Notes: a model not told the origin generated them from the sequence alone. A stretch of DNA of 64,000 nucleotides from Ziziphus jujuba (GCF_031755915.1 NC_083386.1:18523001-18587000); one strand, 5' to 3'. Positions 25,529 through 37,127 are shown, counted from the stretch's first letter. Program-made: numbers and translations.

Positions 25529-28500
25529 GAGATCTCATAGAGCTAAAATTTTAGAGCCATCACCATTGCTGATTGCCAATTGGATTGTCCCAAAGAGATT
25601 TCACCCCTTTGTTTGATAGATTTTATTTTTTGAATTAAATCTAATTACATTTTTTTTACTCTTAATTAAAATAAGTTTCAATTTATACCCTTAGTGAGGT
25701 ACAATCACCCCCACTAATCTCATACCCAAAAAACAAAAGGTTACAAATTATTTTAAAATTTATTAAAAAAAAGTTACTTATTTTTGTTTTTGATTACAAG
25801 ATATTTTCATTGCTACAATCACTGAGCAAACTTAGGAGTACAATAAGTTAATTATCTACGTAAACGTTTTACACAACACCAATCAAAACCAAATAATACT
25901 TCAACCTATGCGAAGCCCGTATATTGATATAAGTAAGTTTATTTTAACTTCGTTAGATTTTTGTAAATTTTTTATGTAATTTTATTGGCTTTTATACTTT
26001 ATGTTATTTTTAAGACAGCTTAATAATAAAGATATTATTTTTTGATATATAATAATTATGTTCCAATCCTCTCCTCCCAAATTAAAAAATAATGATAATA
26101 AATAAATAAAATCTCCATCTACTCCAGCCCGATCGACAACTTTATTCAGAAAAATCTTTTGCAGGCTGGCCGGCAGACAGTCCGCACAATCCTACTTGTG
26201 TGTCTGTGATAGTGTGCGTCTTTTCTTTTTCTTTTTTTTTTTCTTCTGGTCTTTCATATTTATCCCATCGCAATCTCAAGTTTCTACCATCAATAAACAA
26301 AAAATAATTTTATAATTAAACTAATCGTTGATTCCAATTATGCGAAAGAAAAAAAAAAATTTTTTTTTAATTTTTGAATAATTTTAATGATTGAATATTT
26401 TTATTTATATCTATAACAACACAAATTTGAATCACACAGATACAGAAGAATTTAAAAAATTATAAGTTAGATAATTTATTTAAAATAATAAAAATTTCCT
26501 TGATTCCTTAAATAAACTTTTTAATGTACATATATAACATAATGCTTATACAGCTTTTCCCTCATGAAAACATTCTGTCCTCTGTTTTTTGCCCTTTTGC
26601 ACTCTTTTTTCTTTTTCCCCTATAAAAAGGGAAAATACTGAAATTATTTTGAACTTTCCAAATCATAAATATGAGGACCTAATTTTCAATTCAAAATTTT
26701 TTTGATGTATTTTCCTAGTAAATGTTAACCGTCAAATTAAAAGTATTAACTTTTTCTTTTTTTTTTTTTTGAAAAAAAAAAGTATTAACTTTTTATAATA
26801 AACAAATTTAATTAAAAGTCATGTTTTCTTATGCATCAATTTTGGTTGTTCATACTTCATACTTATAAATATGTAATACACGATTATACTATTGAAATAT
26901 ATTGATCCCTCGAAAGAAAATAAGATATGGATACGAAATTAATGGGTGCAATTCATCTTTCGGCGAAATAAACAGATTATATAATATGCATAATAATATT
27001 TCAATAATTTAACGGTTTCTAATGGATGGGGGAATATTAGGAGTCTTAAGAAAAAGAAAAGTATGAAGATAGATCATGATCATGGCTCGTCAATGATGCT
27101 TTTGCGGCGCCTGATGTCGTATTATTAAAATGAAAACTTTGTCGAAGAAGTCAAAAAGATGTGCAGCACTTATCCACAGCCGATCAAAATTTTGAACCTT
27201 GGCATTATGTCAGTAAAAAAAACTTTGGGAGATATAAATTAATAAATGTAATTAAACAAGATCATTAATTATTAATAACTACAATAATCCATATATAAAT
27301 AGCAGATTGCAGATGATAATTGTCTTTTTATCTTTGATTAATTATACTGATTGCGGTAATTATTATTATTTTTCTTCCGAGTGTGAAGCATTACCAAAAA
27401 ATATGGTTTAAGGTTAAATATCTAATTTTGATAAAAAGAAAAAAAAAAGTAGAAAATAACAGTTAAACTACGTAAATAGCAAATAACCCTTCAAGCAAAA
27501 AAAAAATAATAATAAATAAATAAAATTGTACGATAGAGAGATGATAGAAATTGAATTTTTTAATGTCAATTTTGTAATTTCATTTTAATAAACCTACAGA
27601 GTAATTCTAGAAATGTTAAGACTATGTGATAAAGTAATGTATTTTTAATCCATTTAGTTGAAAAAGTATAATAAAATTGGTTCAATTAGAATATCATCCG
27701 CACTCATATCTCCTAACATTTCCACTCATATCTAAATGATTATCAATAGAAAACAGTCAGATAAAAAAGAAAATTATTGTACAAGATAAAAAGAAAAAAA
27801 AACAATTCATTGGTTGAAAAATTAAGTGAACCTGATAAAATGATTGCACCTTGTTAATTAATAAATATCTTAATCGATATAATAAATATTATAATAGTGT
27901 TTATTCAAAAAAGAATATTATACTAATGCCTCTTATCACAATCATTATTGTATTTCTTTATATTTGCTTAAGTGAATTGAGATTATCTTTTAGAATGAAA
28001 ATTGAAGTTTAAACTGATTGGTAGGTCGAGAGCCTGACCGTCAATTAATATATAATATTTATGAATTTTATAACTTTATTTAAAATGATTTGTCACAAAA
28101 ATTAATTGTTTAGTACTTTTAAAGATTCATAAACTCTTCTTGGAATGTTTGGCCAATTTATAAAAAATATTTGGCCAGTTTATATAAAAGAATATAAACT
28201 TTTCTTATGTAGGTGATTTTCGTCAAAACAAGGAATATCATTCTAATTCTTAACGAAATTTTCATAATTCTGAAATAACTTTTGTAAGGCCTGAAGCACA
28301 TTTGTTTCTTTTCAATTTTATCATTTCAAAGAATTAAAAATTGTAATCTAACATTGTTATTTATTAAAAAAAATAAAACAATTGATAATTTACATTTTAA
28401 CAATTTAATTTTTTATAATAAATTATAATTTAATATGTATTTAAAACTAAAGTTTTAAAATCAATGATAATTTACATTTTATATTATATGCAAAAGTGTC

Positions 28501-30295
28501 ACGTTTCTTGCTTCGAAGCCTTATCATAATGACACTTCGTATGTACACAAGCTCAGTGACATTGATTCACCAAAAAAAAAAAAAGGCTCATGTGACGTTG
28601 TGTGGTAGGAAAAGCTGATAAGAATAGGATATCCTATGTTTTGGTCAAGCATGCTTATTCAGAGGGCATTATAATATTTGCTTCTAATTAAATTCACCGT
28701 ACGACAATATTTGTGGAAAGAATTTGTGTTTGCTTCGCTAGTGGGAGAATATGCAGTAAAAGGGCTCACATTCACATTCCTAAAATTTCTATGGACTGCG
28801 CTTAGAAAGTAATTATTATTTTTGGATGTAACAAATAAAAAGTTATTGTAATATGTAGCACTTTCCGAAACTTTGGACTCCACCTACAACAAGCAACGAC
28901 ATGAGATGGATTACCATTCATGTTTTTATGGACTTGATGGTAGAAGATTTTGATATATAGAAGTAACTGATAATTAAGTGGGAAAAAAAAAAAAAAAAAA
29001 AAGAGAAATCAACAACGTAAACTTCTAAAAGCAAAAGTAGAAATAGTCATTTACAAAGTCTTTTATAAAAATTGGATTTAATTAAATGAAAGATGCTTAT
29101 ATGATACAATGTCTATCTTGAAACGCATTATCAAATTGTTATTTATTTTTAAACTTATCTAAATGGAATGTGGCCTATGATACCTATGTTTTGGTTCCAA
29201 TTCTTATTTGATAATATGTATTATATATAGCGAGTCATTTTCTATTTGTTCAGTACTTTGAAGTATTTATATTTTTGGTGGATATTTGTAACGATTTTAA
29301 ATATTTGGATTTTTTTGTTAAATATATAGAGATTATATAAATGCTAGTATTTCGCCAAAAATGATATATATGCTAGTTAGATATAGTAAATTATATAAAT
29401 AAAACTAAGATTTTGAGATATATATATATATATATATATTTTAAGGCTTTTGCCTTTTGGTATCAGGGTTTGCTGCTCCGGTACGGCCTTTTTGGATATG
29501 CTCAAAGTACGGCCTTGGCCTTAATTCTTTGAGGCAGCTGTGGAGGTTTTCATATTGAGCGTGTCAGATGGGACGGCAATGCTTCTTTTACACTTTTACA
29601 ATGTTTTATCCCCTTACTAGGTACCCTATAATCGCCAACCTATCTCTCTCTCTCTATCATTATTTATTTACTTTATTATTATTATTATTATTATATTTTT
29701 CTCCCTCCTGATCTTGAAGCTCTAAATTCTTTTAAGGTTAGAATAGGTTTATTCGCATTTTCACCGTATATGATACAGAAAATCAGCAAGGTCGCTGGTG
29801 TTTTTAATATGATCACAAATTTAACAACACTCAACATAAATTTTTATAATGCTTTCTAATGATTTTGGAACCAAGATATAATTTTCAGTAATAATTAACC
29901 AATTCAATCAAAATTTTTGCCCACGCTGACTTGATCTCTCATTTTGGAGCATTGGAGTATGGGTTTTTTGGACATTGGAGAGGAAGGGACGCTTATCAAG
30001 CTAAAAGCCAACCTTCAAAACAAAAAATCAATTTGTATGCATGTGCCTTGATTATGGGGCTTACAAACAGAGATTGATGTTTGTGTGTCTTTCCTTATAG
30101 TCGGTTCTAATTGTTATTATTTTTGGTTCTGATTCTAATTAATAAAAGTTACCTCTATGTTTAGATCGTTTACTCATTTTGGTCATGAACTTTTTTTTTT
30201 TTTTTTAATTATGAAAATTTTATAACAAAAAGAAAAAGGAAAATTTGGAAGACATTTACGATCCAAACTATCATAAGTGTCCTTAGGGAGTAGGG
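25261..30295. other. Long AT-rich intergenic stretch
   Basis: About 5 kb without a supported gene. It holds (TA)n tracts at 25493-25523 and 29419-29440, poly(A)/(T) tracts and an ATT run at 29668-29692. A slightly more complex patch at 28500-28920 has no motif I recognise. Confidence 0.5.
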
Positions 30296-30505
30296 ACATA
30301 TAAATCACAACTTCAGCATTATAAATTTCCACTTACCAACCTCAACTTATATATATTTCAAATCTTGCAATATACATATATATATACACACGAAAATTTA
30401 CGATATGAACGACCTATATGCGAACTTGTAATGTTGACGACAATTTTTGAAGAAATCGTTATCAATACTGTCTCTGTGTGATAGTATTGAGAACGATTTC
30501 TAAGA
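30296..30505. repeat. 210-bp direct repeat unit, copy A
   Basis: Contains the AT-rich lead CTTCAGCATTATAAATTTCC, a CTTGCAATATACATATATA phrase and one arm of the hairpin family, up to GAGAACGATTTC. Copy B starts at 30506. Confidence 0.85.
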
Positions 30506-30600
30506 ACATATAAATCATAACTTCAGCATTATAAATTTCCACTTACCAACCTCAACTTATGTATATTTCAAATCTTGCAATATACATATATATATACTCA

Positions 30601-30795
30601 AAAATTTTACAGTATGGATAGTCTGTATGCGAATCTGTAGTATTAACATAATTTTTGAAGAAACCGTGTCAGTACTATTTCTGTGTGATAGTATTGATGA
30701 CAATTTGAAATTGTCGTCAATACTATCACATAGAGACAAAAATCATCATCAATACTACAGCTCGTATGCGAACGATCTGCACCATAAACATACTG
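30601..30795. repeat. Foldback hairpin 1
   Basis: The arms meet near 30708 at GACAATTTGAAATTGTC. The outer ends pair ACAGTATGGATAGTC with the complement of the 30770-30795 region. The left arm carries an extra insert of about 20 bases (AAGAAACCGTGTCAG) that is missing from the right arm. Confidence 0.8.
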
Positions 30796-30920
30796 TATAT
30801 ATATATATACACTTCCAAATTTACACATTTGAGTGCAATATTAAATTTGTACCTTGTCTTATTTGGTGATTGCAACTTAGACCCTAAATCTTGCAATATA
30901 CATATATAGAGTAGTTCTAT

Positions 30921-31050
30921 AGTGTGGACCATACCAAAGCCGATGTTTTTTTAAAAAAAAACGTCAGCTTTGCTGTGTACGCTGTGTATACATACACAAC
31001 AAAGCTGACATATTTTTTCCAAAAAGAGTCGGCTTTGATGTGGTCCGCAT
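30921..31050. repeat. Foldback hairpin 2 (distinct arm sequence)
   Basis: GTGTGGACCATACCAAAGCC at the left pairs with GGCTTTGATGTGGTCCGCAT at the right. Inner arms pair GTCAGCTTTGCTGTG with ACACAACAAAGCTGAC around a loop near 30985. Its stem sequence differs from hairpins 1 and 3, apart from the GGACC/GGTCC outer ends. Confidence 0.8.
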
Positions 31051-31085
31051 ACAGACCGTCTGTACAATAAAATGCACACACGAAA

Positions 31086-31296
31086 ATTTTATGATGTGGA
31101 CGGTCCGCATGTGAACCTGTAGTATTGATAACAATTTTTGAAGAAATCGTTGTCAATACTGTCTCTGTGTGATAGTATTGACAATAATTTTCTCAAAAAT
31201 TATCGTAAAAAATTGTCGTCAATACTATCACACAGAGACAAAAATCGTCGTTAATACTGCAGATCGTATGCGGACGGTCCGCACCATAAACGCACT
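31086..31296. repeat. Foldback hairpin 3
   Basis: The largest stem. ATGTGGACGGTCCGCATG on the left pairs with TGCGGACGGTCCGCACC on the right, and the inner arms pair GTCTCTGTGTGATAGTATTG with CAATACTATCACACAGAGAC. The centre is near 31205. It is paralogous to hairpin 1 and is followed by a (TA)n tract. Confidence 0.85.
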
Positions 31297-31561
31297 CTAT
31301 ATATATATATATATATATATACTTCCAAACTTACACATTTGAGTGCAATATTAAATTTGTACCTTGTTTTATTTGGTGATTGCAACTTAGACCCTAAAAC
31401 AAAACATAAAACTTTTAAATTTTAACACCTGCCAATCAATGCCTCCAGGGAACAACATGGTGACAACATTACAATTTACTTGTTATTTATTTATTTTTTA
31501 TCCAAATAATTTACTTGTATACATAATAATTCTTAACTTGAATTTCCTATTTTATTTTTTG

Positions 31562-31931
31562 GGTTAATTGTATTTTAATATTTTTAATTTTAGAAGTTTT
31601 ATGATTTATATTTTTAACTTTTAAAAGTCTTAATTTAAACCTTTAATTTTTAATTTGTTGTAGATTGATTTAATTTCTAATTTAATCAAGCAAATTGATA
31701 GCAATTTTATTAATGTGGTTGCTTTCAACTCTTTGTTTAACACCTTAATCTCTTTTCTTACACTTTCTGTTATAAGTTCCTGGATAAAATCATTACCAAT
31801 TTTTTTGTCAAATTAAGAATAAGATCAATATACAATAAATTGAAAAAATTGAAAGCCTAATCTGCTGCTTTTAGAAGTTAAAGTTTTAAATTGCAAAATT
31901 CTATAAATTAAAGATATCAAAGTATAGTTAA
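31562..31931. mobile_element. MITE with about 110-bp inverted arms
   Basis: The left arm (31562-31680, GGGTTAATTGTATTTTAATA) is inverted in the right arm (about 31800-31931, ending ATCAAAGTATAGTTAATTAT). Matching phrases include TTTAATTTTTAATTTGTTG against its degraded complement. No ORF. A related left-arm-like sequence lies at 14790-14900. A target duplication was not resolved. Confidence 0.55.
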
Positions 31932-32428
31932 TTATATATTTTTTTTTTACAGTTACTAATCAACCTTTTATATATACATATATTGATCTTGAAGATGTAA
32001 TTTTGAGACTCACAATCATAAGCACATGACCTTCAAATTGGAAATGCAGCATCAAAAATTGCAGACAAAAAATTCTATACATTTTTTAACTTGTAAAATC
32101 AACATTTGAACTTAATTAATCAAACACAATATTCTACATGCAGAGTGATCTCATTCGGTTATTGTAGTATTGGACTTATAACAAATATTACATGCATGAA
32201 CAGTGATCTCATCCTTATATACAATAACTTCAAACTTGTACATTGTGACATCAAATTTGTTATGTCTCGATAAAGCATCAAATTTATAATTTTAACTTTC
32301 ATCTTATAGAAGTGTCGGGGAAAAAAATACAATTTGATTTTGTAAATTCATACTTATATATCAAACCTCATTTCATATGTATTAGTGTTTTTGGGGTAAA
32401 ATACATCCCCCTCACACTATAGGATTGT
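31932..32428. other. AT-rich spacer
   Basis: No gene or clear repeat. GTGATCTCAT occurs twice, near 32146 and 32204, within short direct repeats. Confidence 0.4.
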
Positions 32429-32510
32429 TACTAATAGCTCACTCAAACTATAAAAATAACAATAAACTGTACTGTCATCGTTACTAATAGCTCATTAAAA
32501 CTATCAAAAT
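32429..32510. repeat. About 51-bp imperfect tandem duplication
   Basis: TACTAATAGCTCACTCAAAC (about 32429) recurs as TACTAATAGCTCATTAAAAC (about 32481), each followed by AACAATAAA-TGTACT. Confidence 0.75.
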
Positions 32511-32768
32511 AACAATAAATTGTACTATCATCTTATAAATTCAACCCTATCAACAATTTTGTAATTTTAAAAATACCTATCATAAATTTGTATGACAGGA
32601 ATGCCCATTTGATATACTTATATTTTATTTTTTACAAATAACAATAAATTGTACTATCATCTTATAAATTCAACCCTAACAACAATTTTGTAATTTTAAA
32701 AATACCTATCATAAATTTGTATGACAGGAATGCCCATTTGATATACTTATATTTTATTTTTTAAAAAT
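32511..32768. repeat. 129-bp tandem duplication
   Basis: The unit at 32511-32639 starts AACAATAAATTGTACTATC and recurs at 32640-32768, with one change in the middle (CCCTATC/CCCTAAC). The high identity indicates a recent event. Confidence 0.95.
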
Positions 32769-33999
32769 TTCATTAAATTTGATAAATAAAACGTCATGAT
32801 TTATTTTTTTAGTATAATAACTAAATTATCATATGATGGCAATTATAAATAAGTCTTTTAAATCAAAATACTATAAAAACTTAATTAATGAAAAATAAAA
32901 TGCTTTTTGGAATTAAATAAAAAATAAAATATTAGATATATTTTATTATTAGAACAATTTATTATTTTAATTTTGCAATATTTTATCCAAAAAAATTATA
33001 TGTGTAAAATTTAAGTTTGCACTTGTAAAAATATATTTGATATTTTTATCTAATGTTAATATAGTTATATTTCAAATAAAAAATTATTAGTTAGTCTTTT
33101 TTTTTTTTTTTTTTTGGCTATTAGGGTTAGAAAAGCCAAGACCTTACATATAAAGGAGTTAGTTAGTATTTAATTTAAATCATTATATTTTCTTAGACAA
33201 TTATTTAGAATTCAATTTCCAATTCCAATATCAAAATAAAAAAAATACAAGGCTTCACAATTTTAAGGGATTAATTGTAATGTTAGGAGATTAAAGTAAA
33301 GAAATTAGACTCTATACAGTTTTATTATTGATTTACATTTTTATCCCCATTTGAAATTACTATTAAAGACATTTATTAACTAAATCTGTTTAAATAATCT
33401 CTTTATACAGTCTCATTCTTCCTATCAAATAATACATTACATCTCTATCTAACTTATACTTCATTATAAACTAGAATTGCAGAAACAACAATTATTCATA
33501 AATTATGGAAGCCCAAAAATGTGAATGAGTAAGATGTATTTAGTTTTTTTTGTATTTTTTTTTAAAAAAATTTTGTGATGATTACTTTAGTTTGGATTTT
33601 TTTTTCTATCTCTTATCAACGACCAGGTTAGAACAACATTCTTATATTTGATCCTGGTATATTAAAATTCATCTTTTATTTGAAAGTTTAAAACTGAATA
33701 TTTTTTAATTGTTTAGAAGCATCCATCTAAACATTATTAATATGTTTGGCTTTTATCTATCGACTATTGTATATATATATATATATATACAGATATTAAA
33801 TGCCGTAAATTATGAAATATGCCCCTTTTTTTTTTTAATCATTGATGGTTTACATTTAATTGAATGTAAAAAAAATATGCAGGTGAAAAATATATAGATA
33901 ATGGAAGTGTTGGATTAGAATGTTGTTGATTACACTAATACATTTACAACAAATAGGGTAATCATTTTTTTTGGCACATTTATAGTTAAGTTTTAATGT
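32769..33999. other. AT-rich intergenic
   Basis: No gene is supported. Long T run at 33099-33117 and a (TA)n tract at 33768-33788. Confidence 0.45.
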
Positions 34000-34039
34000 A
34001 CATATAAATTTTTCATTGTAATTTTTGATGCTTTTATAC

Positions 34040-34960
34040 TTTATATTATATAGGTTTTTACAAGCGAAGGTTCGCTCATTAATTGAGCAAGGGACATAAG
34101 AAAAAGAAATGGCATAGTAATTGTGATTAAAACATCTACTAAGGGTAGTGATGGGAAAAATCCATGATTATTTCTTAGTTGTGAGAGAAGTGGTTTTTAT
34201 AGACCTTTTGCAAAAGTTAAACAATCGACCAAAGCAAAAGAGATATAAGGTCAGTGGAATATAGAAGTGCAATTGTCCATTTATTTTGAAATTGTGTAAA
34301 TTGGCTAGAAATGATGATTAGAGTTTGCAAGTTTTTTGTGGAGTTCATAATCATCCAGCAGCACAACATCTAAAAGGACATTCATTTGCCGGAAGGTTTA
34401 TTGAGCAAGAAATCAGTATTTTGGCTAATATGATGATAGATGATTTAAAATCTAATATAGATGTGTACATTGCTTTATATGGACCCAATGATAAAGTAGG
34501 TGAACTTATTCATACTTTATGATATCTTGAGAGCAATTTAAGTTTCGATCAATGGATGACAATGGTAGACATGAGCCATTTGATAGCTTCCAAGTATGAT
34601 TTGGTCTTAATGCATATACCTAAAAGACAATGTCTTACCTTTCTTCCTCTTCATTCAAAACCACTACATGTGGATTGTCATAAAATTATTTCCATTGGAC
34701 TTGTCAATGATAATCATTTTATCAAGATTTTTGTAATTTTTTAAATAAAATTCATTTAATTTAATTATATTGATATTTATGTTGACAATATTTTTCTTAC
34801 CTTTATTGTTGTTGTAGTTGTTCATGGTACCAGGATGTCTTATGCCACCAGTTACTGATAAATAGTTTAAACATCACCAAATATATGCCAAAGGATGGGA
34901 AACACATATACACTCCAAATAAAAGCTTTCAATGATTTAATTTTAGATGATATGACCATT
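34040..34960 (+). pseudogene. FAR1/OTU-type MULE-derived relic, core deleted
   Basis: Broken plus-strand frames resemble a large plant family of MULE-derived proteins. The N-terminal part reads GSDGKNPWLFLSCERSG, then a LQVFCGVHNHPAAQHLKGHS stretch with the diagnostic C-VHNHP motif, then FAGRFIEQEIS. The frame then goes within about 40 bases to FDQWMTMVDMSHLIASKYD, RQCLTFLPL and NDNHF, the C-terminal part linked to an OTU-like cysteine protease in full-length relatives. The transposase core that should lie between (usually over a kilobase) is missing. A possible 85-bp intron (34733-34817, GT-AG) precedes PGCLMPPVTD. Stops interrupt the frame at several places. Family and order come from knowledge of such proteins; the internal deletion is inference. 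Confidence 0.65.
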
Positions 34961-35169
34961 TAGAAGACAATAGATTTAGACAATTCATAGTTTTGAACAA
35001 ATTAGTTTGTGATTATGACACTAACTGCAATCTCAAAATAATCTTTTTGAACTTTTATTTTGTATGATTGATATAAAGCAGTTCAATTGTAGTTTTGCAT
35101 TTTTATCTCTAAATAAAATTAGGACATTCGTTAATTTAGTTCATAATTGAATATCTTTAAATTTGGTTC
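34961..35169. other. Spacer after MULE relic
   Basis: AT-rich, no motif. Confidence 0.35.
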
Positions 35170-35800
35170 AAACATTTATAATCAGACAATTTTAACATGT
35201 TTAAAAGTATACAAGCAAAACATTTTAAAGCTGCATAAAAGTGTACAACTGAGCATCTAAAAATATATCCATGTGCAATTGCATGTTTAGAAGTATACAA
35301 CTAAACAAAATGACAATGTTAAGAAGTTTTCAACCGAACATTTGAAAATTTGGATAGAAGTTTATGACCAAACGCTCTAAAATAATAAGTTATAACTTTG
35401 AAGATGTTCAAAAGTACACAACTAAATAACTTTAATACGCTCATACGCTTACAACTGAGCATCTTCAGTTGTACAGAAGTTTACGATCGAACCATTTAAA
35501 AATATGTTTTTAAAAGAGTTTAGAATTGTTAGATTGAATAAATTTAACATGCTCAGAAATATACAAATGAATGCATTTCAAAATAATAAGTTTATGACCG
35601 AACGCTTTAAAAGAATAAGTTACAATTTTAAATATGTTCAGAAATATATGAATGAACTATTTTAAATCTGTTCAAAAGTTTACAACCAAACTATTTCAAA
35701 ATTTAACAAAAGTTTATAATTGAACCATCTAAACATATACTTTACAAAAAAAATTACGAAACTGCTAGATTGAACAAATTCAAATATTCCTAATATGTTC
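35170..35800. repeat. Degenerate short-period repeat field
   Basis: At least a dozen imperfect versions of a motif such as AAGTTTACAACCGAAC followed by ATTTAAAA, with spacing of roughly 30-60 bases. Examples are near 35310 (TTTTCAACCGAACATTTG), 35360 (TTTATGACCAAACGC), 35480 (TTTACGATCGAACCATTT), 35590 (TTTATGACCGAACGC) and 35680 (TTTACAACCAAAC). It is too degenerate for a simple satellite and does not encode a continuous peptide. Confidence 0.65.
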
Positions 35801-35845
35801 ATAAGTAATGTTAATCTCAATCGCCGGTTATTCTCCATTGTTCAT

Positions 35846-35987
35846 GATGGTTGGTTTTTTCCTTTCAAATAACTAACACTTCATTATTAAAAAAAAAAAT
35901 AAAAAGGATGAAAATCGATGGTTGGTTTTTTCCTTTCAAATAACTAACACTTCATTATTAAAAAAAAAAATAAAAAGGATGAAAATC
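35846..35987. repeat. 71-bp tandem duplication
   Basis: The unit at 35846-35916, starting GATGGTTGGTTTTTTCC and ending ATGAAAATC, is repeated at 35917-35987 with almost no difference. Confidence 0.95.
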
Positions 35988-36734
35988 AACCCTAATTTAA
36001 ACGAGAAAAAAAAATTTAATAAAATTAATTTTTATAGGATTATATATAATCAGATTGAAATTATAAAATTAATTTTTATTTGTAAAATATATATAATTTT
36101 AGAATAATATAAATTAGAAATATTTTAGATATTAATAATATTATATTAAATAATTTTATATATTTAAATAATAATATATAAAGAATGAAACCATTTTGAA
36201 ATTATCAAAAAAGAAACTTCTCTAAAGTAAATAGCTAATAACTTAGGAAGATCTCAATTCAAAGCGAAAAAAAAAAAAAAGTTTACAAAAAATTTAATAT
36301 AATTATATATATATTTCAAATGATTTGGAAAAATACTGCATAGATATGATTGGTATTAATCATTGTTTGAATGTGCGTTTACTAAGTATAATAAAGGACT
36401 TAAAAAATATTTGAAATTCAAAATTTGAAATTAAAGAAGCAAAGTGTACCGTGTACTACCCAATCAATACGTTAATAAATGTGTATTATTATATTTTTTA
36501 TTCTGCCAGGAGCGTTAATAAATGTATATTAGTTCGATAAAATTGGAATAATATGGATAAATAATGACACACGTAGACGTTTTAATTATTCATTTGCGCT
36601 GTATAAATTGAATGCATTTCCATTTTTGTTTTTTGTTTCTCCACACTCATAATTTTACTCTTATATAAATTAATATTTTAACCATTGCATTCACCACAAT
36701 TTTTGTCTCTTTCTCTTCCTTTTAAAACAGTTTC
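35988..36734. other. AT-rich intergenic
   Basis: No gene. TA-rich between 36040 and 36320. Confidence 0.45.
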
Positions 36735-36791
36735 TATTTTTATTTTTTCCGGTTCACTTAACTGTTATTTTTATTTTTTCCGGTTCACTTA
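36735..36791. repeat. 31-bp tandem duplication carrying CCGGTTCACTTA
   Basis: The unit TATTTTTATTTTTTCCGGTT is followed by CACTTA at 36735 and again at 36766, so each copy carries one CCGGTT hexamer. Confidence 0.85.
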
Positions 36792-37018
36792 CTTTTAAAG
36801 ATTACTCTCTCTTGTTCTCTCTCTATTCAAAAAAAAAAAAAAAAAGATTTCTCTCTCTCGCTCTCACTCAGATGGCGCTGCATGAGCGCCGATTCTCTTT
36901 TCCTCCCCCCATTTAACCGGCTGTAACCGGTCATGTCCTTTAATTTTCATTTTCAGTAATTATTTTTTTAACCAAATTTAATTTGTGATTCAACATGTGC
37001 CAGTATCAGTACCGGTTA
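36749..37018. promoter_or_regulatory. Cluster of five CCGGTT/AACCGG hexamers
   Basis: CCGGTT at 36749-36754, 36780-36785 and 37012-37017; AACCGG at 36915-36920 and 36925-36930 (as TAACCGG, ten bases apart). In AT-rich DNA this density is notable. The hexamer fits the CNGTTR core bound by many plant MYB factors (CCGGTT, minus-strand AACCGG). Position is about 430-700 bases upstream of the start codon of the gene at 37451. Function is inference. Confidence 0.4.
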
Positions 37019-37119
37019 TGAGAAAAGACGGGTACGGTAATAAAAAAAAAAAAAGGAAAAAAACGAAAAGGAAAATCGGCCAGAAAGAAAACCCTCCTGA
37101 AATGAAACCCTAATAAAAT

Positions 37120-37127
37120 TATAAAAA
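37120..37127 (+). promoter_or_regulatory. TATA-like box of the 37451 gene
   Basis: TATAAAAA in the context AAATTATAAAAAGC. A start site about 30 bases downstream would fall near 37150 and give a 5' UTR of about 300 bases, largely pyrimidine-rich (T runs at 37187-37249). Confidence 0.45.

Larger units (their letters stand above)
30296..31398. repeat. Nested foldback (hairpin) repeat cluster
   Basis: Three large hairpins sit in overlapping direct duplications. A 210-bp unit starts at 30296 (ACATATAAATCACAACTTC) and again at 30506. A 78-bp segment starting ACTTCCAAA at 30811-30888 recurs at 31321-31398, 510 bp later. The hairpin arms share GTCTCTGTGTGATAGTATTG-type text in both orientations and GGACGGTCCGCA-type outer arms. 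There is no coding content; the ORFs crossing it on both strands arise because both strands carry the same repeat. It is a non-autonomous foldback or MITE family that expanded locally. Transcripts could form long double-stranded RNA, which is inference. Confidence 0.75.

Noticed and set aside
28500..28920. Possible microRNA or gene patch
   Set aside because: No match to conserved plant microRNAs and no stable inverted repeat was found.
30557..31156. Several ORFs on both strands in the foldback cluster
   Set aside because: Inverted and direct copies of the same repeat give similar peptides on both strands, so they are not genes.
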